Positions 13,320 through 42,474 of a stretch of 64,000 nt of DNA are shown one piece after another. A program made the translations under genes and the position numbers. Numbering within the stretch: the stretch's first letter is position 1; every line of letters begins with the position of its first letter. The stretch comes from Struthio camelus. Its lineage: Eukaryota; Chordata; Aves; Struthioniformes; Struthionidae. Under the pieces are notes generated by a model that ran no database searches, was not told where the DNA came from, and saw only the letters and a list, made by a program, of their open reading frames with translations. The stretch lies in assembly GCF_040807025.1 (NCBI RefSeq), contig NC_090946.1:5684001-5748000 (forward strand), given 5' to 3'.

Positions 13320-16300
13320 ATGGAGGAGGCGGCCGGAGACGGGTTGGAGGAGCGGGCCGGCGGGCCGGGCAACAGGAACAACAACAACGCGTCGCCGGCC
13401 AGCTGGCGGGCACCCCGCGGCGGGCGCCCGGCGGCACCCCGCGGCGCCCGTCCCGGCTACCTGGAGCGGGTGGTGCTGGAGATCGTGGAGTCGGAGCGCA
13501 CCTACGCCCGGGACCTGCGCGGCATCGTGGAGGTGAGCGGCTCGGCCGTTGCGGGGGTGTCCGCAGGCGGCGCCGGGACGGGGTTTGGTTGGGGACGGAC
13601 CCCCCCCCCCACACACACACCCCTCCGCCGGCGCCGTGGTCCGACTGCGGCCGCCCGGCAGGGTTACTTGGGTAAGATCATCGACGCGGAGGAGCCGTTG
13701 CTGCGGCCGGAGCAGGTCAGCGCGCTCTTCGGCAACATCGAGGACATCTACGAGCTGAGCAGGTGAGTGGCCGCGGCTCTCCCGGCGGTACCTCCCGCAG
13801 CTCCTTGCCCGCAGGCCTGACGGCGGGGTGAGGGGCCACGCCGCGGCCTCACCGCTCTCGCCCCGTCCTGGGGCGCTCCTGTGTCCCCCCCCCCCCAATT
13901 AAGACCCTGCTCTCTCTCCGCCCAGCAACCTGCTGCAAAACCTGGACGGCTGCGACCACGACCCCGTAGCCGTGGCCGTCTGCTTCGTGACCCGGGTAAG
14001 GGGGCTTCCGCGCCGATGGGTCCGGCGCGGGCGGCCGGCGGGCCGGGCCGGGCTCTCACCTCGCTCCCTCCCTCCCCGCAGAGCCAGGAGTTCAATATTT
14101 ACACCCAGTACTGCAACAACTACCCCAAGTGAGTGCGCGTGGGGGCGCAGGCCGGCGCCGGGGCTGGGCCGGGCGTCCGTCGTTGCGTCGGGGCGGCCCC
14201 CCCGGCGCGAGGCTAAGCGGGTCCGCGCGTCCGTTCCCCCCCTCCCCCCCGCCCTGCTGCCCGTCCCCAGCTCGGTGGCGGCCCTGAGCGAGTGCATGAG
14301 GAACAAGCAGCAGGCCAAGTTCTTCCGCGAGTGCCAGGAGCAGATGCGGCACGCGCTGCCCCTCGGCGCCTACCTGCTCAAGCCTGTCCAGAGGATCCTC
14401 AAATACCACCTGCTGCTCCAGGTGAGCGGGCGCCTGGCACGATCCGGGCGCTCTCCCGGCCACGGCATGGTCCGGACCGGACCCCCGGCACAGCCCAAGC
14501 GCTCAGCAGGGCGCGAGCGTCTGGCCGGGTCACCCACCGTGGCGCCTTCCCCCAGCACCCGGCGTGGCACGTCCCTCTGGCACGGTCGGCGGGGCCTGTT
14601 GCCCCGGCATGCCACGGTCCCCGGGCAGTTTGGGCGCCCGGCACGGTGCATCTCCCTGCCGCTACGCAGGCGTCGGGCATGGCACGAGCACCCAGGGCAG
14701 CGGTGCCGGCAGAGCCCTCCTGACGGGCGCCGGACTCTTCCCCCAGGAGATCGCCAAGCACTTTGAGCACAAGTCGGGGGACGACTACGAGGTGGTGGTG
14801 GAGGCCATTGACACCATGACCTGCGTGGCCTGGTACATCAATGACATGAAGCGCAAGCACGAGCACGCCATCCGCCAGCAGGTGAGGGACGGGGGGACCC
14901 CGGGGTCCCCGTGGCGTACGCTGGCCACAGGTCGACTGATGTGTCCGTCCCTTGGGGCCCTGTAGGAGATCCAGTCGCTGCTGCTGAACTGGAAGGGGCC
15001 AGACCTGACCACGTATGGGGAGCTGGTGCTGGAGGGCACTTTCCGGGTGCAGCGAGTACGCAACGAACGGGCCTTCTTCCTCTTCGACAAGGCCCTGCTC
15101 ATCACCAAGCGTCGCGGAGACCACTACGTCTACAAGAACCACATCCCGGTGGGTGCCGGCATGGTGGCGGGTCCCACGGGGCCGCTGCAGCTGGGACCTA
15201 GCGCCTGCCGTGGCCTCGCGTCCAGCCGTGGCTGCAAGCGGGGATGACGAGCCCGAGGCCTTCCTCGTCCCCCGGTCGGGCTGGCGCTGCCCGCTGTGGG
15301 CAGGTCTTGGCGCAGGGATGGAGGGGGCGGCCGGGGGGCTGACGGTGTCTCCCCGCAGTGCTCCTCTCTGATGCTCATCGAGAGCACGCGGGACTCGTTG
15401 TGCTTCAGCGTGGCTCACTACAAGCACATCAAGCAGCAGTACAGCCTGCAGGTAGGCCAGCGTGGCACGACGGGGACCGAGGAAGGGGCCGGCGGGGCCT
15501 GGCGAGCCCCACGGCCCTGCCCCACGGCCCGCCCTGCCCCGCAGGCCAAGAGCGGGGAGGAGAAGCGCGTGTGGACCCACCACATCAAGCGGCTCATCCT
15601 GGAGAACCACCACGCCATCATCCCCCAGAAGGTGAGGTCCCCGCCGGCCTGGATGGCCGTGGGGAGGGTGGCCCCAGGTGGCTTTCGCCCACCCACCTCT
15701 CTCCTTCCCTCCTCCGTGCCAGGCCAAAGAAGCCATCCTGGAGATGGACTTGTTCTGTAAGTGCCGCCCGCGCCCCCCCCCGGCCCCAGCCCCCTTCCTG
15801 CCCCCGGCGCGCCTCCCTGCCTCACCGTTGCCTTGTGTGCCCCGCAGACCCCCCGCGCCTGCCCCGCTACAGCCCCGAGCGCCTGAAGAAGAGCTGGTCC
15901 TGCCAACCCCTGGACGAGACCTCCGGCGAGCCGCGCCAGGGCCGCCGGCAGTCAGGTGAGGGCTACGTGGCGCGGCGCCCCGTGGGGCGCTCCCGCTTCC
16001 GTGGCGGCGCCGCGCACGGCCTCCGCCTCTGCCGGTCTTGGGTGGCGGTTTTGCTGTCCCAAAGGCCATGCCAGGTCGGTCTGCGCGCCGGAGAGGACGG
16101 GGAGGTGGACGGCTTGAGGCAGGGCTTCCCGGCGGCGCCTCCGCGCGGGAAGCTGGACGCGGGCTGCGCGGGGACGCGGGCACTCGGTGCCGGGGGGCCC
16201 GGGCTAACGGGTGTCTCTCCCGTCCTCAGAGCCCTTCCAGCATCGGGACCGCGCGGAGACGCTGCCGGACAGGCTGCACGGGCCCACCGGGCGCAGGCAG

Positions 16301-19300
16301 TCGGGTGCGAACGTGCCCGGGGCGGGGTGGGGGGGGTGGTGGTGATAGGACAGCGGGGACGGTGGGGCAGAGCTAACGTCCCCATGCGCCCGGGGACCCC
16401 GGTGGGCTGTGCTAGTCCTGGTAGCTTTCCGGAGAAGGGTGGCATGGCAAGGTTGGCACAAAGGGGACTTTTTAGGTGCGGGGCTTGGTTCCCGGTCGGT
16501 GGCACTTTGCGGGTCTGGGGACAGCTTGGAGGGCCACCGCCACGGCCCGGTCTTGACGCCCTGCTTCTCCCCGCAGAGCCCGCCAAGCAGATCCTGCAGC
16601 AGCTGGGGGAGCGAGGTGAGCAGGGCCCACGCGGGCACCTGGGGGTCAGGGGTGGGTTGCAGGGGCCCCGTGGTCGCACAGAGGGGCACCCAGGTCCCGC
16701 TGCCCAGCTAAGGGTGCCCTGCGCAAAGGCAGGCAGCGACCGGTGGGTAGCGCGAGTCTGCGGGCGCTTTTTGGGCATTGTGACCCCCCCCCCCGCTCCG
16801 CTAATCTCCGCTCTTCTCTCTTCCATGTGCGGCCGGCAGGTCTCCAGGTAAGGCCGGGGGACACGGGACGGGTCGGCGGGGCGTCCTTGGTGTCCGCCGG
16901 GCCTGGCACGCACGCCGCTGGGAGGCGCGGGGCCGCCTGGCCCTGCCACGGTGACGTTGAGGCCGATCCTTGCTTTTACCCGAACAGCACGCGGGCAGCG
17001 ACGGAGCCTTCCTGGAGGCGGGGGAGCCCCTGCAGCACCCCAGGGCCTGGGCGACGGCTGGGGGAGTCGTGGAGGAAGAGGAGGAGGAGGAGGAGGCTTT
17101 CGGCGAGGATCACCGGGAGGAGCTGCCCAGCGCCGACGGCGTGCCCGCGAGCCCCCGGGATGAGCAGGTAGCCGCTGCCTGCCAGTGAATGCTTGGCTCC
17201 TGCCCCGCGCTGGCCCGGCGAGGTCTCGCCACCCATGTCCTGCGTGGCAGCTGGGTGCTGAGTGCCGGCCGCCCTCCCCAGGCACCCCAGCCCCGTTCCT
17301 GGGGCGGCTGGCCGGGGTAGGCGGGGTGGGGGGTCCTAACTCGGCTGGTGGCTCGGCCGGGACTAACCGCTCCAGGCAGTCCCGCTCGACCCAAGCTGAG
17401 CCGCCCTGGGTGGGTGTTGTGCCCTCCAGCCCAAAACGCCCCGCGTTTGCTTTCGCCCAGGCGCCGGGGCACCCGCAGGTGCCGGAGGGGCCCAAGGCCT
17501 GCAAGAGGCCGAGCAGCCCAAGCCCGGGGAGCTGTGAGAAACGCCGCAGCGTGGACACCGCCGGTGCCAGCCAGGAGGTCAGCGCGGTCCCGGTCCGGGG
17601 TTGGGGGGGAGACCCACGGGTGGTGCAGCAGGCCCTGGCACCCCCACCTGTCTGCCCCTCTGCAGGCCGATGGGGAGGTGCTGGGGGTGCCTGCGGTGGC
17701 GGCCGAGCACCCCGAAGAGCCCCCTTGTTCGGATGCGGAGGCGACGGGTACGCCGGAGTCGCCGCTGCCTGGCCGGCACGAGCGGGGCCAGCCGGAGGTG
17801 GTGCCGGAGCCGGGTTTGGACGGGGAGCTCCCGGAGACGGCGGAGGATCTCCGAACCCTGAGCAGCGAGGAGGAGGAGGAGGAAGAGGAGGAAGAGCGAG
17901 CCCTGCACGCTCCCAACAGCATCCTCCCGCCCTCCGTGCTGGACCAGGCCAGCGTCATCGCCGAGCGCTTCGGCAGCAGCTTCTCGCGCCGCAGCAGCCT
18001 GGCGCCGGAGGAGGGCCGGGCAGCGCTGGGCGGCGCGCCGCCACGCCTGCCCAGCCGCAGCGGCAGCCTGCTCAGCCTGGAGGGCAGCGGCCCCGACGGC
18101 CAGAGCTGCCCCCCGCTCCCGGCCAGCGAGGAGGGCGAGCCCGGGGCGCCGCGCAGCAGCGCCGCGGCCTCGCCGGACCCCGCGCCCTGCCCCAGGAAGG
18201 AGTCGCTGCTCTCCACCCAAGACCGCTTGCTGCTCGATAAGATCAAGAGCTACTACGACCACGCCGAGCACCAGGACGCCAGCTTCAGCATCAAGCGCCG
18301 CGAGAGCCTCTCCTACATCCCCAAGGGGCTGGTGAGGAACTCCGTTTTCCGTATCGACGGCCCGCCCCGGCCGCCCTCGGAGTGCGACACCAGCGGGCTC
18401 GGGGCCGGCGCCCGCACCGCCGTCTGGGTGCTGGCCGCCGGCCCCAAAGCCGCCCCGGCGGCGCAGCCGGAGGCGGCCGAGGATTTCCGCCCGCCCTCCG
18501 CCGGGTGGCGAGAGGCGGAAGCGCCGCGGCGGGACAACGGGCTGGAGCCGCTGCTCATCCTCGAGGAGGACGACCTGAGCGCCGTCGGCGAGGAGGCCGC
18601 CGGCCGGAGCCCGCCGCGGGAGCCGGGCGCCGACGAGCCGCCGCAGCCCCCGGCCTCGCACCCGCGCTTGCTGCAGCTGGCCGGCGAGGCGGCCGAGCGC
18701 CCCGGCACCAAGGTGTACCAGCTGGCGCGCCAGTACAGCCTGCGCATCAAGAACTGCCGCGCCGGCGCCCGGCGGTGCCTGGCGCAGCTGGAGGAGGACC
18801 TGCGGCTGAGCGCGGCGGCCCCCCGCCGCCAGCCCGAGCCCCCGAGCGCAGGTGGGACGCGGAGCCCCGCGCGGGCGAGCGGCGCCGTCCTCCTCGCTAC
18901 CCGCCTCACCTCGCTGCGTCCTCCTCCAGGTGGGCCGAAATCGGCCCTGGCGCCGCCCAGCTACGAGCAAGTGGTGATCCACGAGCAGCGGCCGGCGGCC
19001 ACCTCGCCGCGGCGTTTCTCCCCCAGCCCGTCCTCCGGCAGCCCCCGCCTGCCCTCGCCGGGCAGCCTGGCCTCCCGCAGCCCGCTGAGCCCCGCCGGCG
19101 CCGAGACCTTCGCCTGGCCCGACGTGCGGGAGCTGCGCTCCAAGTACGCGGCTTTCGGCGCCGCCGCCGCCTCCGCTCCCCGCCGGCCGCCGCCGGTCAA
19201 CCGCAGCCGCTCGGCCCCCGAGAAGGTGACGGAGGCCCCGGGGCGCAGCGGGCGAGCGGCGGCCAAAAGCGGGCCACGAGCGGAGCGGCTCAACGGCCGG

Positions 19301-19663
19301 AGCCGGAGCGCCGAAGCCGGTGCCCGCAAGCACCAGCGCAACGACAGCGACGGGGCTCTGCGCGTCACGGCTCAGGCCGCCCTGGGCGCAGCCGGCCAAC
19401 GCGTGCTCGTCTTGGAGCGGGTGCCACCGGCCGCCGAGCCCGAGAGCTACGTGCAGATCCGTTCGCCCACCACCCGCGAGAAGATCTGCCTCAAGGCGGT
19501 GGCGGAGCGTTGCAAAGCCTACCAGGCCTCGGAGGCATACCGCCGGCGGCAAGCCGAGCCGGCCGCGCAGCCGGCCGCCTGGGGGGACCTCCCGGCCGCC
19601 CCCCGCCACGGCCTCGTCAGGAACCTGCGCGAGAAGTTTCAGACGCTCAACGCCGCCAGCTAG
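13320..19663 (+). CDS. PLEKHG3: PLEKHG3, DH-PH Rho guanine nucleotide exchange factor
   Basis: PLEKHG3 activates Rac/Cdc42-type GTPases and binds actin at the leading edge (family knowledge). Coding exons: 13320-13532, 13662-13762, 13926-13995, 14082-14128, 14271-14421, 14747-14881, 14966-15148, 15359-15451, 15545-15631, 15723-15756, 15848-15955, 16230-16304, 16577-16615, 16840-16847, 16988-17167, 17461-17577, 17666-18851, 18930-19663. They total 1187 codons including the TAG; human is about 1,219 residues. The DH domain spans roughly residues 46-240 ([34 protein letters not shown]). The PH domain follows ([18 protein letters not shown] to [17 protein letters not shown]). The long acidic, Ser/Pro-rich tail keeps [45 protein letters not shown], and ends [11 protein letters not shown]. 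The ATG starts MEEAAGDG, like the human MEEP start. The exon after 15955, the microexon 16840-16847 and the last intron are unusual (see findings). Confidence 0.93.
16840..16847 (+). other. PLEKHG3: PLEKHG3 8-nt microexon
   Basis: GTCTCCAG lies between CCGGCAG and GTAAGG. It converts the phase-1 end of the preceding exon (GAGCGAG) into GGT CTC CAG and phase 0, which the next exon (CAC GCG GGC AGC, HAGS) needs. HAGS is a recognisable PLEKHG3 motif. Without this exon the frame breaks, so it is well supported despite its size. Confidence 0.75.
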
Positions 19664-19805
19664 GCGGGCAGCGCGCCCCCGCTGGGGGCAACCGGCGGGC
19701 GGCAGGGACCGGCTGCGCCGAGGCACCGGTTGCGGGGTTGGTTGGGGGGGGGGTCCCCCCAGCGTGGCCCGGCGGCAACCCCGGGAGCGGGTTTGCTTTG
19801 ATTTC

Positions 19806-19811
19806 TTTATT
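19806..19811 (-). terminator. SPTB: SPTB distal poly(A) signal (long isoform)
   Basis: TTTATT on the plus strand is AATAAA on the minus strand, about 585 bases past the SPTB stop at 20395. Using it would place the SPTB 3' UTR against the PLEKHG3 3' end, which is only about 140 bases away on the other strand. I saw no AATAAA or ATTAAA for PLEKHG3 on the plus strand nearby. Confidence 0.6.
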
Positions 19812-20394
19812 AGAAAAAAACAAAAAAAAACAAAACAAAAAAACGCCCGAATGAACCCAAAGTTACCTTCTGGTCTCCCAAGCGCTTTCCGGGGGTTTTG
19901 GGGGGGGGGGGGGGGCGTGCGGTGCGCGCTGGTGAGGGGTTGGTTGGGGAGGGGAGGGGGGCGCCCGCCGGCCAAATCTCTTTGGTTGGTGCCCCGGGGA
20001 GCGCCGGCGGCAGGGTGCCACCTCCCTCCCTCCGCCGGCTTACGGCTCGGAGCGGGGAGTAGGGGGGTGGCGAGCCGGGCGCCTGCCGCGTGCGGGAGTT
20101 GGGGGGGGAGGTGCACCCAGAGGTGCACCTAAATGCATCCCTGCACCCACACCTGCTTTTGCACCCATACCCGTGTTGCACGTACCCCGGGGGGAGGGTA
20201 CATATACACACGTGTAAGCGAAGGGTGCACACGCACGCATCCCAGCACCCCGCCGTGCCCAGCTCAGCCCTGGGTGCCCCCGCACCTAACAGGCACCCGC
20301 AGCCTGCGCACGGTCAGGGGGGCACAAGGGTTGGTGGGGGGGGGTGCTGCGCGCCCCGCTGGCGTGGGGCCGGGGTGGGGGGGGGAGGCCGTGG

Positions 20395-39238
<18,844 letters not shown>

Positions 39239-39288
39239 GTTCCCGGCGGCCCCCGGCCGGGTGTCCTTCAGCTATCGGCAACGGGCCC
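39239..39288 (-). other. SPTB: SPTB 5' UTR part of the first coding exon
   Basis: The minus strand shows a pyrimidine-containing acceptor, CTGTCCCGGCAG, ending at 39289. The exon then runs 50 untranslated bases to the ATG. It fits an upstream untranslated exon ending at 42012. Confidence 0.5.
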
Positions 39289-39299
39289 CTGCCGGGACA

Positions 39300-42000
39300 G
39301 CAGGCGGGAGCTGAGCCCTCCCGGCGGGAGGGATGGGCCTCGTCCCCTCCTCGTACCTCGGCCCCGTCCCCGCCGAGACCCGGGCAGGTGCCCTCGCCAT
39401 GACTCAGGATTTGCTGCTAAGACCCACCGCTTAATCCGCTCGGAGGGATTTAGCGCGGTGCCCGGCCGCGGCTCCCACCCAGGTATCTCGGGGCACCTGG
39501 ACCGCGCGCCGACCCTCCGGCCGAACCGTGCCCGTCCCTGACGGGGGCCGAGGGGCCCTGCTCCAGCCCCCCCGCTAGACAGCGAGGGGCCGGCTGCTGC
39601 CCCGAGGGCCGCTGGCGACCGAGGAGCGGGGCCGTCAGTCCTTTCCCGCCGAGCATCCCCCGGGGACCCCCCCCGCTGCTTCGCCGCCGGGCGGCAGCTG
39701 CCGAAGGGGGAGCGGCGGCGGGGCCGCCCACGGGGACGGGAGGGATATAGATAGGCTGGTATCTAAAAACGCCGGCGCGCAGCTGTTTGGCGCGGGGAGG
39801 TGGCGGCGGACCCCTTGGCGCGCAGCCTCCGCGCCCGACCCTCCAGCTCCCGGAGGCCGGGGAGCTATCGGACGCGGCCGGCGCGGGGCCAGGTGGTGGC
39901 GGAGGGAGGGGGGAGAGAGGGGTGAGCGACCCAGGCGAGATGGGAGCCTGCGGGAACACTCGCCCGGGGGTCTCCAAGGATGGGGACCGGTGGCTGCCCA
40001 CGGTGGGGGGGGGGGGAAGTTTGGGGCCGAGCCTCGCTCCGAGCCCCCGAGGCTGCCAGTTTTCCAGGGAGGTTGAAGCACGCGTACTCGTGGCAGGGCT
40101 TTTATCGGGCGCCGGCAGGGCTGGGCTGGGTCCTCTCTCGACACCCTAATCTGCAGGGTGCAGGCAGGCCCTCGGCTCGGGGACCGGCCTCGTGGGCCCC
40201 CCCCCCCGGTCGGCCGGCTCTGCTTTCCGGAGGCGAGAAAAAGCGAGACCCTTTCCTCTCTCCGGAGGCGAGACCGCCGGGCGCTGCCCGCCAAAGCCCG
40301 CACTGAGTTGCGTCCGGTCTCTGCAGCACCGCCGCGGGGCTTCCCGCGCCCGACTCCGCCGCAGCGGCGGGGCCGCGTGCGCCGAGCGGCCTCCCGGGAG
40401 GGGGTCGCTTTGAACGGAGTCACCGCCGGGGCTCAGCTCGAGCGGCGTGGAACGAGCGGGTGCTCTCCAACCCTCCTCCGTCACCCGGGCCCCCTTCGAA
40501 ACAGCAGCGTCCGACAGAGGGGAAAAGCCACCGGCTGAAAGGAGGCGGGCGAGGGCCGCTCCGGCCGCGCGGGGCAGGAGTCCAGGCTGCGCCGCGGCGA
40601 GGACGAGCAGATGGTGCTGCTCGGCGCGGAGCCCGCGGCACGGCGAGAGTCGCCGCCGGGAGGGTCTGGGCGGGGGGGGGGGGATGCCCCGGTGGCATCT
40701 GCGCGGTGGCATCAAGCTGGGGACGGTCCCCCCCCCCCGGCCTCCTCCCACCTTGCTCCCGGGGGAGGGCGGCCAAGGGGACGCGTCTCCGGACGCCGCC
40801 TGCCTTCCCCAGGGCCCCGAGCGGATGCCGGACGGGCCGGCGATGCGAGACCGTCCTGTGTCACCTAATCCGCGAGCGCGCATAGCTCCGACATACACAC
40901 GTGCTGACACTCCGCATACGTTTTCGGCTAAAAATAGGCCTCCCTGGCGTAAAGCGCAGGCTAGTCTCCGCTCCCTTCTTAGGACCTTCCCCCTGCTCCG
41001 GCATGCACCAGCTCAATTACTCCCAAACCGTTAGCCGGGGCCTTCAAAACGGCAAGATCAACCTCCAAACGGTCCTTGGGGAGGGTCGCATGGCCCCACG
41101 CGCGAGGGGTCTTCACGGGGTCTCCCAACCCGCGCTCGCCGTCTTTACAAGGTCGCGTCGGCGGCAACCTCCCCCCCCCCCGACTCCGGTGATGGGGGGG
41201 GGGAGAGCCGGGAAATCAGGGCCTCTCACTCGCAGGGCCGGGCTGGGGAGGTAGGTGCACCAGGCGGGTGCCCCGCGCGCCCGGCGGCTTATTGCAGCGC
41301 GTGAGCTCCTCGGGTAGGAAACCCCTCGGGGAATCGATAAGGCGCCCCGGGGAGCCCCCGCCGGCTCGGCCTTTCCCCCCCCCCCCATGCAAGGAGGAAG
41401 GAGACGGCTCGGAGGCAGCCGCCCCGCGCCGCCCCACACCGAGGCTTTTCAGCCCCCCGTCTGCGTCACGCGGACGACGCTCGGGCACGCGGCCGCCCCG
41501 AAGTCTCCGGGGTTGGCAAAAGCGGAGCCCCGGCAGCGAGGGGCTGGCGCTTCGGGGCACAGCTCGGCCTCAGCCTCTGCCCCGCGGGGAGCCCCCCACC
41601 CCCGGGAAGGGGGGCAAAGGGGGGGCCGGGGCTAGGCGGGGACGCCCGGTATGCCCTCCGTCCCTCGCCGGGGTCGGGATGAGGGCACCCACCGTGGCGG
41701 GGAGAAGCGCCTGTGTCGCCCACCTCGGTGCAAACCCGGCGGCAGCAGCCCGAGCGTCCCCCCCAGGGACCCCGCAGGGAGTGAGCAGGGTGGGTGGGGG
41801 GGAAGGAGGCACCCACCTCTGGGGGGGGGGGGCACCCACCGCAAGCCTGACGCCGAAGCAAAGTTTGCTCCGCCGTTGTCACCGGGAAGGCGCCGCCACC
41901 GCGGAGGGAGGGAACGGGGCCGGGGGGGGGGGGGGGGACAGCGCGGAGCCCCCTCCGGGGCTGTTGCCCGCTGCTCGGCGCCGCACCGAGCCCGCTGGCG
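39300..42000. other. SPTB first intron (GC-rich, no gene seen)
   Basis: Between the proposed untranslated exon and the ATG exon. It is very CpG-rich with homopolymer C and G runs. Scattered WGATAR-type motifs are visible, for example TATAGATAGG near 39747. Long open frames occur on both strands but are Pro/Gly/Arg-rich without family resemblance. Confidence 0.55.
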
Positions 42001-42011
42001 GCAGCACTCAC

Positions 42012-42065
42012 CTGCGCGGAGCGGCGGCGGCGGCGGCGGCGGGCCGGGGGCCGGAGCGGGGCGCG
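42012..42065 (-). other. SPTB: Probable SPTB untranslated exon 1
   Basis: The minus strand has a perfect donor, CGCGCAG|GTGAGTGC, with the exon ending at 42012. The 5' edge is set only by the TATA-like box about 30 bases upstream, so about 42065 is an estimate. Confidence 0.45.
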
Positions 42066-42089
42066 GGGAGCGGAGCCGCCCTGCGCTGC

Positions 42090-42170
42090 GATATAAATAA
42101 CATTATCTGGGCGCGCAGGGACATTCCTGCCGGGGGCCAGCGGCGCTGCCCGGCCCAGATAGATAGCCCC
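42090..42170 (-). promoter_or_regulatory. SPTB: SPTB erythroid-type promoter: TATA-like box and GATA sites
   Basis: Read on the minus strand: a TATA-like TTATTTATATC (42100-42090), AGATAA immediately upstream (42108-42103), and a double GATA site (plus-strand AGATAGATAG, 42157-42166) 50 bases further up. Such AT-rich motifs stand out in an otherwise GC-saturated region. GATA1 drives erythroid membrane-skeleton genes; that role here is inferred. Confidence 0.55.
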
Positions 42171-42474
42171 GCTTCCCACCCCCCCCCAACCCCTCACAAC
42201 CCCCCCCGCCCCGCTCCCCCCGCCGCCTCCTCCCCCGGGGAGGGACGGGCGGAGGCGGGCGGGGACGGGCCGCCCGCCCCGCAATGCAGCACAGCGGCCC
42301 CCCCCGGCCGCCGCCGCCGCCGCCTGGGCACGGAGGGGCGCCCCGGCCGTGCGCGGGCTCGGCAGCGGCTGCGATGCGCGGGCCCGGGGCGGGGGCTGCA
42401 GCCCGGCACCCCCCGGGAGCACCGCGCCGGGCTGCTCCGCTGCCAGCCCCGGGAGCTCCCCGAGCGGCCCCGCT

